The translations under genes and the position numbers were made by a program. The notes below the pieces were generated by a model that was given only the letters and a program-made list of their open reading frames with translations, did no database searches and had not been told where the DNA came from. From NCBI GenBank assembly GCA_902780985.1, contig CACZHN010000058.1, positions 1 through 12,079 on the forward strand: a stretch of 12,079 nt of DNA. Direction: 5' to 3'. Origin of the DNA: an uncultured Lachnospiraceae bacterium (GTDB lineage Bacteria > Bacillota_A > Clostridia > Lachnospirales > Lachnospiraceae). Positions 5,844-12,079 of the stretch are shown here, in pieces (positions within the stretch are counted from its first letter, which is position 1; each line of letters begins with the position of its first letter).

Positions 5844-6547
5844 TGAATAAGAACATTTCACATATAAAAGATTATTTCAGAATGGAGGCTACGGCATTTA
5901 AGGCAAGACCGTACTTCTGGTTGTTAAGGATCATGTTTGTGGCACTGGTTCTTATATCGGGATCGATACAGTGGTGCTTCATGATAATGGGCGCGATATT
6001 CTCTCTCGGATTTCTTCATTCCAGCGAAGAAGAAAGAATTCTTCCTTTCACGGACGAAGAGTTTAAGAAGAGAAAGATCATAAGGGTAAATATGATATGG
6101 CTGAGATATCTGATCCTCGGTATCGGCAGTTATATCGTAGTTTTTACGGGACCGTATTCCATGTCAAAGCCGGAAACGGTTATGCTGAGACCTTATATGT
6201 ACATTGCTTTCTTCATACTTCAGATGGCATTTGTTTACAGAAGTTTACAGGAACAGATCATCGACAAGACGGCTAATGCGAGAATCTTCTCTAAGCAGCC
6301 GGTACATAAGTACATATTTCAATCGATCCCTTCGATAGTAGGTTTCGTATACGGTATGTCCATTACAAAGGGACCTACATCGGAATTCTTCATAGATCTC
6401 GGTGAAGAATGGGTACATGTAACGATAATGCTGGTAGCAGCGCTCCTGCTTATAGTATGGATCATAAAGAACTATATGGATTGGAAAATACTTGATTTCC
6501 AGTCGGATGCAGATCAATTTAAAAAGGCTAAAGGAGGTAGGGCATGA
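5843..6547 (+). CDS. ABC-2-like membrane subunit (234 aa)
   Basis: A 234-residue integral membrane protein with about six hydrophobic segments. They lie roughly at residues 25-42, 43-59, 85-102, 118-133, 157-174 and 190-207, each of helix length. Between the second and third lies ILPFTDEEFKKRKIIR (66-81), which resembles the short 'LP-s-eE--r-r' cytoplasmic segment seen between membrane helices of bacterial ABC-2-type permeases. The charged C-terminus (218-234) is cytoplasmic by charge. I cannot assign a named family. It is translationally linked on both sides: it shares one base with the upstream ATPase stop and overlaps the GntR start by four bases (ATGA at 6544-6547). GGAG at 5831-5834 precedes the start. 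It is most likely the transmembrane partner of the 297-aa ATPase. Confidence 0.85.
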   Translation: MNKNISHIKDYFRMEATAFKARPYFWLLRIMFVALVLISGSIQWCFMIMGAIFSLGFLHSSEEERILPFTDEEFKKRKIIRVNMIWLRYLILGIGSYIVVFTGPYSMSKPETVMLRPYMYIAFFILQMAFVYRSLQEQIIDKTANARIFSKQPVHKYIFQSIPSIVGFVYGMSITKGPTSEFFIDLGEEWVHVTIMLVAALLLIVWIIKNYMDWKILDFQSDADQFKKAKGGRA

Positions 6548-6912
6548 ATATAAACGTACAGACAAAGAGTGGACTTCCTATATACGAGCAGATAGAAAGA
6601 CAGATTAAGGATATGATAGTATCCGGAACCCTGAAGGAGGGAGAAAGCCTTCCTTCCATCAGAACTCTGGCGGCGGATTCGAAGATAAGCGTTATCACCG
6701 TTAAGAGGGCATATGAAGATCTTGAAAAAGAAGGAATGATATATTCGGTTCAGGGAAAAGGATTCTATGTGGATAATCCGGATCTCCAGTACATGAAGGA
6801 GAAGAAAACCCTGAGTATCGAGGAAAAGCTCGGTGAGTGGGTGGATCTCGCAAAGGCTGCGGGAATGACCATCGATGAAGCCCAGGATATGCTGGGAATA
6901 TTATGGGAATGA
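6544..6912 (+). CDS. GntR-family transcriptional regulator, YtrA subfamily
   Basis: A 122-residue regulator. Residues 12-77 form the GntR winged helix: PIYEQIERQIKDMIVSG, then the ESLPSIRTLAADSKISVITVKRAY helix-turn-helix and wing YSVQGKGFYV. Residues 85-122 are a short helical tail, far too small for an effector-binding domain such as FCR, UTRA or MocR. That combination defines the YtrA subfamily, whose short tail serves dimerisation. These proteins normally repress their own ABC transporter operon and are relieved by cell-wall-active antibiotics or other envelope signals. The likely target is the dyad cluster at 4881-4936. An ideal AAGGAGGT at 6531-6538 and the ATGA overlap with the upstream gene support the start and imply good translation. 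Unusually, it is third in the operon rather than first. Confidence 0.93.
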   Translation: MNINVQTKSGLPIYEQIERQIKDMIVSGTLKEGESLPSIRTLAADSKISVITVKRAYEDLEKEGMIYSVQGKGFYVDNPDLQYMKEKKTLSIEEKLGEWVDLAKAAGMTIDEAQDMLGILWE

Positions 6913-6929
6913 TCGGAAGGGGAACGAAC

Positions 6930-7646
6930 ATGATTGAGGTTAATAACATCAGTTTTAAATACGGTATGAAGCCGGCGGGCGGAAAGAAATTCGAAGTAAG
7001 AGATGCATCTCTTAAACTGGAGCAGGGATATATCTCCTGCCTTCTGGGAAATAACGGTGCAGGTAAGACTACACTGCTTAATCTTATATACGGCATGCTG
7101 AAGCCACGTTCGGGAGAAGTTGTCTGGAACGGCAATAAGCTTACCGGCAGAAATATGGCGGACTTCAGACAGGAAACGGCATACATCGGTGAGAAGTGGT
7201 GTGCCGACGGACTTACGGTAGGTCGTAATACGGAGCTTCTTTCAAATCTGTATCCTGCATTTGATCGGGATTATTACGACGAGATCATGAAGCTGGCAGG
7301 CATGGACAGAGTAAGAGATACGTTTTTCGGTAAGCTTTCGAAAGGTGAAAAAGTGAAGGTCGAGATCGCATTTGCCCTGGCAAGAAAGCCTAAGTTCATC
7401 ATACTGGATGAGCCTCTTGCAAATGTGGATCCGGTTTTCAAGATAGATATACTGGAGCTGCTTCAGAACAGCGTTAAGGACAATGAAACGGGAGTCCTCC
7501 TCAGCACACACCTCCTGGACGAGATATCGGAAATGGTGGACTTCATAAATGTCATGGAAAACGGGAAGATCACAAAGAGCGGAACAAGATTCGATCTGCT
7601 GGGCGATGATGAGTCGAAGCAGCTGAGAGATGTTTTAAAGAAGTAA
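6930..7646 (+). CDS. ABC transporter ATPase, second of operon (238 aa)
   Basis: A compact nucleotide-binding protein with Walker A GNNGAGKTT (40-48, Lys46), signature LSKGE (136-140), Walker B FIILDEP (156-162), D-loop NVDP and switch His194. The usual Q-loop glutamine is not apparent: the region reads TAYIGEKW (83-90), with Glu88 close to the expected place. Similar 'YIGE' segments occur, as I recall, in YtrB-like ATPases, so this may be a subfamily trait rather than a defect. The frame is open from ATG 6903, but ATG 6930 is preferred: GGAAGGGG precedes it at 6915-6922 and MIEVNNISFKYG is a standard ABC start. This leaves 17 bases after the GntR stop. Its probable partner is the large membrane protein beginning 32 bases downstream, giving the operon two ATPase/membrane-protein pairs around one repressor. 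Confidence 0.9.
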   Translation: MIEVNNISFKYGMKPAGGKKFEVRDASLKLEQGYISCLLGNNGAGKTTLLNLIYGMLKPRSGEVVWNGNKLTGRNMADFRQETAYIGEKWCADGLTVGRNTELLSNLYPAFDRDYYDEIMKLAGMDRVRDTFFGKLSKGEKVKVEIAFALARKPKFIILDEPLANVDPVFKIDILELLQNSVKDNETGVLLSTHLLDEISEMVDFINVMENGKITKSGTRFDLLGDDESKQLRDVLKK

Positions 7647-7678
7647 CACGATAATTCATTTGGAAAAGGATTGATACT

Positions 7679-8911
7679 ATGGATAAGAAATCTATAATGA
7701 ACAATTTCAGAAAATATATGGCAAAGGCCAACAAGGGCATGTTCGGATGGCTGGTTATGTGGATCACCGGACTCCTGACAATGATTTTGGCAAACGGTAA
7801 TGCGGAAAAGTACACTCATGAGGATCTCAGTGAACTTAACACAATTCTTGTGGTTTTACTTATCACAGTGTCTGTAATTGCTTATATAGACAAGTATGTA
7901 AAAGTATTCTTTACGGATGCAAAGATTAAGGATGCCGAGGATGTCGCAATGCTCAAGATTGAGAATTTCGGCGAAATGATGAAGAGCCACGGATTTGATC
8001 GTGCGGTATATTTCGGAATCCTTGTTAAGAGATTTATTCCGGTTCAGCTTGTTTCAGCCGCTTGCATTATGGCTGTCGGCGCATTTGATATTATCATAAT
8101 GAAAAATGCATTGATCTTCACAGGTATCGTGATAGTGGTTCCTGAAGTGATCTTCGCTGTAAGATATCTCGTGACATCGTATGTATGTACTCACAAAGTG
8201 GGAATACTGTTTAACATATTTATCGGTCTGGTAAACGGAATCTTATCATTTGCGAGAATCTTCTCCGTAGGATGCGCATTTATACTTCTTTGCTTCCTGG
8301 CACTTTCACTTACGGGTATTTCAAAGCAGTTATCGGGATTTGATTCAAATGATGTAGTTCGCTTCACATCGGGAACGGGATTTATCCTCGGAGCACTTAT
8401 CATAGCTGTTCTTATTCTCAGCGAGATGATCACCGATACAGATAAAGAGATGATCTTTATGAGAGGGGCAAAAAACAGAAAGTATGTTGTTGCAGTGGTT
8501 GCTGCCCTGACTGTAGGTTTATTCATAGCATTTAATTACTTCACTCTTCACAACAACGTAAAGCTTACAGAGAATACCATTACAGTAAGCGAAGGCGGTA
8601 AGACAAAGGAATACTCTATCGACGACATCACAGCTTACGAAGTATACGGTTCAGACGGAATCAAGATGAAGGTTACATTCACAGACGGATGTGTAACAGA
8701 TATATTCAGAAACAGCACAGACGAGACCGACGGCTGGTCATCACGTTACTACAGCGATTACAACTATGCGGCAGAACTTGCCGAGAAGCTTTCGGACCGC
8801 GGCGTAAGAGGTACATTAGGCGACTTACATGACCTGGACGAAACAGTACAGGGCCTCGATCAGCAGTGCATCGACGGCTACAACAAACTCATGGCAATAG
8901 TTGCAAACTAA
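7679..8911 (+). CDS. Large ABC-associated membrane protein with extracytoplasmic C-terminal domain
   Basis: A 410-residue protein. About eight hydrophobic segments lie near residues 20-39, 54-73, 119-139, 145-163, 174-190, 194-212, 230-250 and 268-288. After the last one, about 120 residues (290-410) are hydrophilic. Within them KLTENTITVSEGGKTKEYSIDDITAYEVYG (295-324) and IKMKVTFTDG (328-337) look like consecutive beta strands of a small barrel, similar in feel to bacterial PH-like domains. A helical tail rich in D/E/L follows. With an even helix count and a positive N-terminus (MDKKSIMNNFRKYMAKANK) inside, the C-terminal domain would be cytoplasmic; with seven or nine helices it would face outside. 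I lean to outside, because the spacing near 174-212 is ambiguous. AAAAGGA at 7664-7670 supports the start. It is the last gene of the operon, and the long inverted repeat begins three bases after its stop. Confidence 0.8.
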   Translation: MDKKSIMNNFRKYMAKANKGMFGWLVMWITGLLTMILANGNAEKYTHEDLSELNTILVVLLITVSVIAYIDKYVKVFFTDAKIKDAEDVAMLKIENFGEMMKSHGFDRAVYFGILVKRFIPVQLVSAACIMAVGAFDIIIMKNALIFTGIVIVVPEVIFAVRYLVTSYVCTHKVGILFNIFIGLVNGILSFARIFSVGCAFILLCFLALSLTGISKQLSGFDSNDVVRFTSGTGFILGALIIAVLILSEMITDTDKEMIFMRGAKNRKYVVAVVAALTVGLFIAFNYFTLHNNVKLTENTITVSEGGKTKEYSIDDITAYEVYGSDGIKMKVTFTDGCVTDIFRNSTDETDGWSSRYYSDYNYAAELAEKLSDRGVRGTLGDLHDLDETVQGLDQQCIDGYNKLMAIVAN

Positions 8912-8913
8912 AA

Positions 8914-8986
8914 AAAATGAAACAGGGGGGACGGAGGTTGAATAGTCATTTTGACTATTCAACCTCCGTCCCCCCTGTTTCATTTT
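8914..8986 (+). repeat. Perfect 35-bp inverted repeat with TTT loop
   Basis: Bases 8914-8948 and 8952-8986 are exact reverse complements over 35 positions, separated only by TTT. Each arm contains a G-rich core, GGGGGGACGG, at 8925-8934. In RNA this is a very stable hairpin. The left arm starts in an A-run just after the stop at 8911 and the right arm ends in TTTT, so it could terminate transcription from either direction. The perfect match is much longer than terminators need. The GGGGACGG core with flanking GAAAC resembles palindromic intergenic elements I recall from clostridial genomes, some linked to REP-type Y1 transposases. Mobile-palindrome status is inference; the structure itself is certain. 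Confidence 0.9.
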
Positions 8987-8995
8987 AACGGTAAT

Positions 8996-9021
8996 TATGG
9001 TACTATTAGACCATATTTTTT
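8996..9021 (+). other. AT-rich hairpin followed by T6 in the adaptor leader
   Basis: TATGGT at 8996-9001 pairs with ACCATA at 9010-9015 around an 8-base loop, followed immediately by six T. The layout is terminator-like, but the stem is short and AT-rich. It lies 27 bases before the chosen start of the membrane-fusion protein. It might weakly attenuate read-through, or be coincidental. Confidence 0.3.
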
Positions 9022-9047
9022 ATGTAATGGGGAAGGGCAGTTCCAAA

Positions 9048-10610
9048 ATGGAAAAAAAGGTTAAAAAGAAGAAAAACAAGGCGGTTAAGTGGGTCATCGT
9101 GATCGTGGTTTTACTGGTGGTTATAGGCGGCGGAATCGGTGCCTGCATGCACTTTGTGACGAATGCCATGACCGCGGCTCCGGCGGCTGCATCGGCGCAG
9201 GAATACGTGATGCACGATATGTCGGATTATATCGTAACGGACGGTGTGGTTGTAAGTAAGAACATCGATATAGTTGCCACAAGTCTTCCTTATCCTGTTA
9301 AGGCGATAAATGTAGAACTGGGCGACAGCGTTAAGAAGGGTGATGTAATCTGCGAGATAGATACCACTGAAATAGATAAGAACATAAGCAAGCTGGAGGA
9401 GCAGGCATCGGATTCCGACAGGCTTCAGGCTAAGCAGATCGAGATGTCGAATCATTCGCTTCAGAGTGCAAGCAGATCCCAGAATGCTTCCATCGCAGCA
9501 GCTGCCAAGGCAGTTGAAAATGCGAGAAGGGCCTATAACAATGCGGTTAAGGGTAAAGATGCCCTTGAGTCAGTATATAACTTAGCACTTGAAGAGTACG
9601 AACAGGCAGAAGCCGAATATAAGGAACTTGTAAAGCAGGCTGAACTTGCATCCCCATCGGACGCTGCTACAGCGCTTGAAGTTGAGATAATGAAGGCCAG
9701 AGCAAATCTTGAAGAGCTTGGTGCGACAGTATCCGAATACGCCTCCAGCATAGGTGCCATCGACCAGTTGAAGGCGGCTTACGACACAGCTATAGATCAG
9801 TACAACGAGCTCGTAGCCCAGAGCGGCGACGGTATTCAGAGTGCCCGCGACCAGCTTGATCTTCAGCAGATCCAGGCCGGCGCATATTCGGAAATGGCAG
9901 CCATGCTTGCGGCAGCATACGAGGAAAGAGGCGACAGCATAATCATTGCAGAGCAGGACGGCCTCGTAACAAGCATAAATGCAGTGGAAGGTATGCCTGT
10001 ATCACAGGGAAGCATCATGCAGCTTGAGGATGACAAGAATCTCAGGATCGAAGTTACCATCAAGGAGAAGGATATTCCTAAGATTATGGAAGGTCAGGAG
10101 GTCAACATTACCTCCGATACAATAGCTGATATCAGTGCCAAGGGCGTTGTGGCAAAGGTATACCGCTTTAAGGCCAACAAGGTTGCGGCTGCGGGCGGAA
10201 CGGATTATTCGAGCCAGACATCTGTGGAAGCAACATACAGAGCCATCATTGATGTTACCGAGAATAACGGCCTGATGTTGGGAATGACAGCAAGGGTCGA
10301 GATAGTTGTAGACGATATAGGGGACAAAATGTCTGTTCCTTATACAAGCATAATTGAAGAAGGAAATAAGAAGTACGTTTATGTAGCAAAGCCGGCGGCT
10401 GAACCGGGACATTACAATCCCGTAAAGACAGAGGTTCAGACCGGACTGAACGGAGTTTACTACACAGAGGTCACATCGGGACTTGAGTCAAGGGATATAG
10501 TCATAACATATCCGGAGGAAGTTACCGAGGGCGTCAGCATTACCGTTATGGTGAAGAAGAATGACGAGGACAAAGATTCGTCCGAGGATGAATCGGAGGA
10601 TGAAGAGTAG
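9048..10610 (+). CDS. MacA/YknX-type membrane-fusion (HlyD-family) adaptor
   Basis: A 520-residue periplasmic-adaptor homologue. A lysine-rich N-terminus (KKVKKKKNK) leads into a membrane segment at 14-32. The first lipoyl half-motif is at 82-105 (VKAINVELGDSVKKGDVICEID). A long Ala/Glu/Tyr-rich coiled-coil region spans about 108-290, and the second lipoyl half is at 303-327 (QDGLVTSINAVEGMPVSQG). Beta-barrel and membrane-proximal domains follow (about 330-500), with VPYTSIIEEGNKKYVYV characteristic of RND/MacA adaptors. The acidic tail EDKDSSEDESEDEE (507-520) is unusual. In Gram-positives such adaptors link a MacB-type permease to export across the wall. The frame extends to ATG 8997, but ATG 9048 is preferred: it begins a proper charged-then-hydrophobic anchor and has GGGGAAGGG upstream, though about 10 bases away. 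IGAC (30-33) resembles a lipobox, so lipid anchoring is possible. The ATPase gene starts 24 bases downstream. Confidence 0.9.
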   Translation: MEKKVKKKKNKAVKWVIVIVVLLVVIGGGIGACMHFVTNAMTAAPAAASAQEYVMHDMSDYIVTDGVVVSKNIDIVATSLPYPVKAINVELGDSVKKGDVICEIDTTEIDKNISKLEEQASDSDRLQAKQIEMSNHSLQSASRSQNASIAAAAKAVENARRAYNNAVKGKDALESVYNLALEEYEQAEAEYKELVKQAELASPSDAATALEVEIMKARANLEELGATVSEYASSIGAIDQLKAAYDTAIDQYNELVAQSGDGIQSARDQLDLQQIQAGAYSEMAAMLAAAYEERGDSIIIAEQDGLVTSINAVEGMPVSQGSIMQLEDDKNLRIEVTIKEKDIPKIMEGQEVNITSDTIADISAKGVVAKVYRFKANKVAAAGGTDYSSQTSVEATYRAIIDVTENNGLMLGMTARVEIVVDDIGDKMSVPYTSIIEEGNKKYVYVAKPAAEPGHYNPVKTEVQTGLNGVYYTEVTSGLESRDIVITYPEEVTEGVSITVMVKKNDEDKDSSEDESEDEE

Positions 10611-10634
10611 ATACCGTTATCACAGAGGCAGAAC

Positions 10635-11363
10635 ATGAACGTAATTGATATGCGAAATATAAATAAGAATTATTATGAGGGACAGGAAAATGAGCTCCAC
10701 ATCCTTCACGATGTCTGCATGACTGTGGCTGAAGGAGAGTTCGTTGCGCTGGTAGGCGAGTCCGGTTCGGGAAAAAGTACCATGATGAATATCATGGGCG
10801 CCCTGGACAGGCCGTCATCGGGAGAGTATTACTTCAACGGAAATGACATTTCCACTCTGGACGATGAGGAACTCAGCGAGATACGAAACAACGAGATAGG
10901 ATTTGTATTTCAGAATTCCTGCATGATCCCTCGTATCACAGCCCTTGAAAATGTAGAGGTCCCTCTCATGTACGGCGGCGTTTCCCGAAAGAAGAGAAGG
11001 GAAAGAGCCATGGAACTTCTGGAAATGATGGGCATGTCCGACCGTTACGACCATATGTCCAACGAGCTTTCGGGAGGACAGAACCAGCGAGTGGCCATAG
11101 CAAGAGCCCTTGCCTGTGACCCGTCCATTATACTGGCGGACGAACCTACGGGAGCGCTGGATTCGAAAACAGGTCATCTTATCATGGATATATTCCACAG
11201 GCTTCACAAGGAGCAGGGTAAGACCATAGTTCTTATCACCCATAGCCGTGAGCTTGCTGCCGAGACGGAAAGGATCATAACCATCAGCGACGGCCGGATC
11301 ATTTCCGACAAGGAGAATAAGGACTACGGCAAGTCAGTGGGAGGTGTGCAGTATGAATTTTAG
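10635..11363 (+). CDS. MacB/LolD/YknY-type ABC transporter ATPase
   Basis: A 242-residue ATPase with Walker A GESGSGKST (41-49, Lys47), Q-loop FVFQN (Gln93), the classical signature LSGGQ (145-149), Walker B IILADEP (165-171), D-loop GALD and switch His203. The combination GESGSGKST, IMGALDRPSSGEY and ADEPTGALDSKTG is typical of the LolD/MacB/FtsE-type ATPases (clade 3E/MacB group). These do not move substrate through the membrane by alternating access; they drive mechanical strokes of a four-helix permease. The usual GGQQQR reads GGQNQR here, a minor change next to the signature. AGAGG upstream of ATG 10635 is a weak ribosome site, so translation may depend on coupling with the adaptor. Its end overlaps the permease start by 11 bases (11353-11363), so the adaptor, ATPase and permease form one transcription unit. 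Confidence 0.94.
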   Translation: MNVIDMRNINKNYYEGQENELHILHDVCMTVAEGEFVALVGESGSGKSTMMNIMGALDRPSSGEYYFNGNDISTLDDEELSEIRNNEIGFVFQNSCMIPRITALENVEVPLMYGGVSRKKRRERAMELLEMMGMSDRYDHMSNELSGGQNQRVAIARALACDPSIILADEPTGALDSKTGHLIMDIFHRLHKEQGKTIVLITHSRELAAETERIITISDGRIISDKENKDYGKSVGGVQYEF

Positions 11364-12079
11364 AGAAAATCTGCGCCTCGCATTTTCCTGCGTAAAAGCC
11401 AACAAGATGCGTTCGGTGCTTACCATGCTGGGAATCATCATCGGAATCAGCGCGGTGATCACCATTTCCACCATAGGAACTTCCCTTAAGCAGTCCATAG
11501 CCAAGTCCCTGAACGACCTGGCGGGAGTTAATACGCTTTACGCCTATATCTGGTTTACCGGAGAAGATTACGATTACAGAAACAGACCGGGAGTTACGCT
11601 GGATATTCTGGATGAGTACTACAACGAGTTCAGCGATGATGTAAATGAAGTGGCGGCCGAAATGTATCTGGATGAGGGCAAATACGATAACGGAAGAATG
11701 GAAGTGCAGTACGAAGTTACCGGAGAGAGCGGCGGCGTTGTAAAGACTTACGGTGCGGATATCATTCAGGGAAGAGACATTACCATTGATGACAGCCACG
11801 AAGGCAGATGTGTCGGTGTAGTATCGGATCTTTTCGTAAAATATGCGCTGGAAGGAAGAAATCCTATCGGCGAAAAAGTTACGCTCTGTACAAACTACGG
11901 ATTGAAACTTGAGTTCTATATCATCGGAGTTTACGAATTCAATATAACCAAGATGGGTTCCAGAGCAGATCAGGGTAAAGCGGAAAAAGACATATCGACC
12001 CCGATTTATGTTCCGCTGGAATATGTGTTTGATGCGGCGGGGACTCCGAGAAGCGAAAGAGAAGTATATTTCTTTAATA
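11353..12079 (+). CDS. MacB/FtsX-type ABC permease (partial, cut by window end)
   Basis: An open frame from ATG 11353 runs without a stop to the right edge, showing 242 residues. The N-terminus NFRENLRLAFSCVKANKMRSVLTMLGIIIGISAVI is the signature of MacB-type permeases: an amphipathic N-terminal helix, the 'NK-RS-LTMLGIIIGI' motif and a first membrane helix at about 22-43. Residues 44-242 then form the large extracytoplasmic MacB periplasmic-core-like domain, with GADIIQGRDITIDD (143-156) and SDLFVKYALEGRNPIGEKVTL matching the conserved 'G--f---d------vavlg--va--LFg--dPiG--i-i' pattern. The remaining three helices should lie beyond the window. It would work with the ATPase it overlaps and the adaptor upstream. 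Upstream MacB-like systems export peptides, toxins or antimicrobials; the substrate here is unknown. Confidence 0.92.
   Translation, partial: MNFRENLRLAFSCVKANKMRSVLTMLGIIIGISAVITISTIGTSLKQSIAKSLNDLAGVNTLYAYIWFTGEDYDYRNRPGVTLDILDEYYNEFSDDVNEVAAEMYLDEGKYDNGRMEVQYEVTGESGGVVKTYGADIIQGRDITIDDSHEGRCVGVVSDLFVKYALEGRNPIGEKVTLCTNYGLKLEFYIIGVYEFNITKMGSRADQGKAEKDISTPIYVPLEYVFDAAGTPRSEREVYFFN

Noticed and set aside
8951..8979. TTGACT in the right arm of the long palindrome as a -35 for the adaptor gene.
   Set aside because: No -10-like sequence lies 16-18 bases downstream; the match comes from the hairpin sequence itself.
9111..9455. Long open frame on the minus strand inside the adaptor gene, and similar minus-strand frames elsewhere (for example 1343-1744, 10002-10412, 11299-11799).
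   Set aside because: All lie within well-supported + strand genes, lack ribosome sites and family motifs, and have compositions typical of antisense shadows.

Overview
The window looks like a low-to-moderate GC Firmicute, most likely a clostridium of the Lachnospiraceae type (my inference). Strong GGAGG-type ribosome sites, tightly packed operons with overlapping starts, a YtrA-type GntR regulator and Gram-positive ABC exporter sets all fit. Every recognised gene is on the + strand. No rRNA, tRNA, CRISPR array or complete insertion sequence was seen, and no gene-free gap exceeds 300 bases.

Layout. (1) 1-1048: AT-rich, accessory-looking DNA. It holds the 3' end of a probable DinD/BRO-type gene, overlapped by an unrecognised 315-residue protein whose N-terminus resembles a BRO-N domain. 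(2) 1196-3207: three closely spaced genes for small-molecule or stress functions: an APH-fold kinase, a DinB/YfiT-fold protein and a VOC (glyoxalase-fold) protein, followed by a weak terminator. (3) 3388-4797: a DUF4097-type lipoprotein with repeated TASGD motifs. After it comes a small membrane-anchored protein with its own near-consensus promoter and a clear terminator. (4) 4874-8911: a five-gene operon of ABC ATPase, membrane protein, GntR/YtrA-type repressor, second ABC ATPase, and a large membrane protein with a C-terminal extracytoplasmic domain. Its promoter is embedded in tandem and inverted GTATA/TATAC sites, so autoregulation by the GntR protein is likely. (5) 8914-8986: a perfect 35-bp inverted repeat with a 3-nt loop. 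(6) 9048-end: a MacAB/YknXYZ-type exporter of membrane-fusion protein, ATPase and FtsX/MacB permease, the last cut by the window edge.

How it works together. Regions 4 and 6 are two ABC systems of the kind Gram-positive bacteria use against cell-envelope-active compounds. The first is probably induced when an effector or envelope signal releases the GntR repressor. The second pairs an energised permease with an adaptor that reaches across the wall. The long hairpin lies between them and may end or insulate transcription, or be a mobile REP-like palindrome. The most promising less-described items are the multi-dyad operator with its two-ATPase operon, the extracytoplasmic domain on the operon's last protein, the 35-bp palindrome, and the DinD/BRO-like pair at the left edge.
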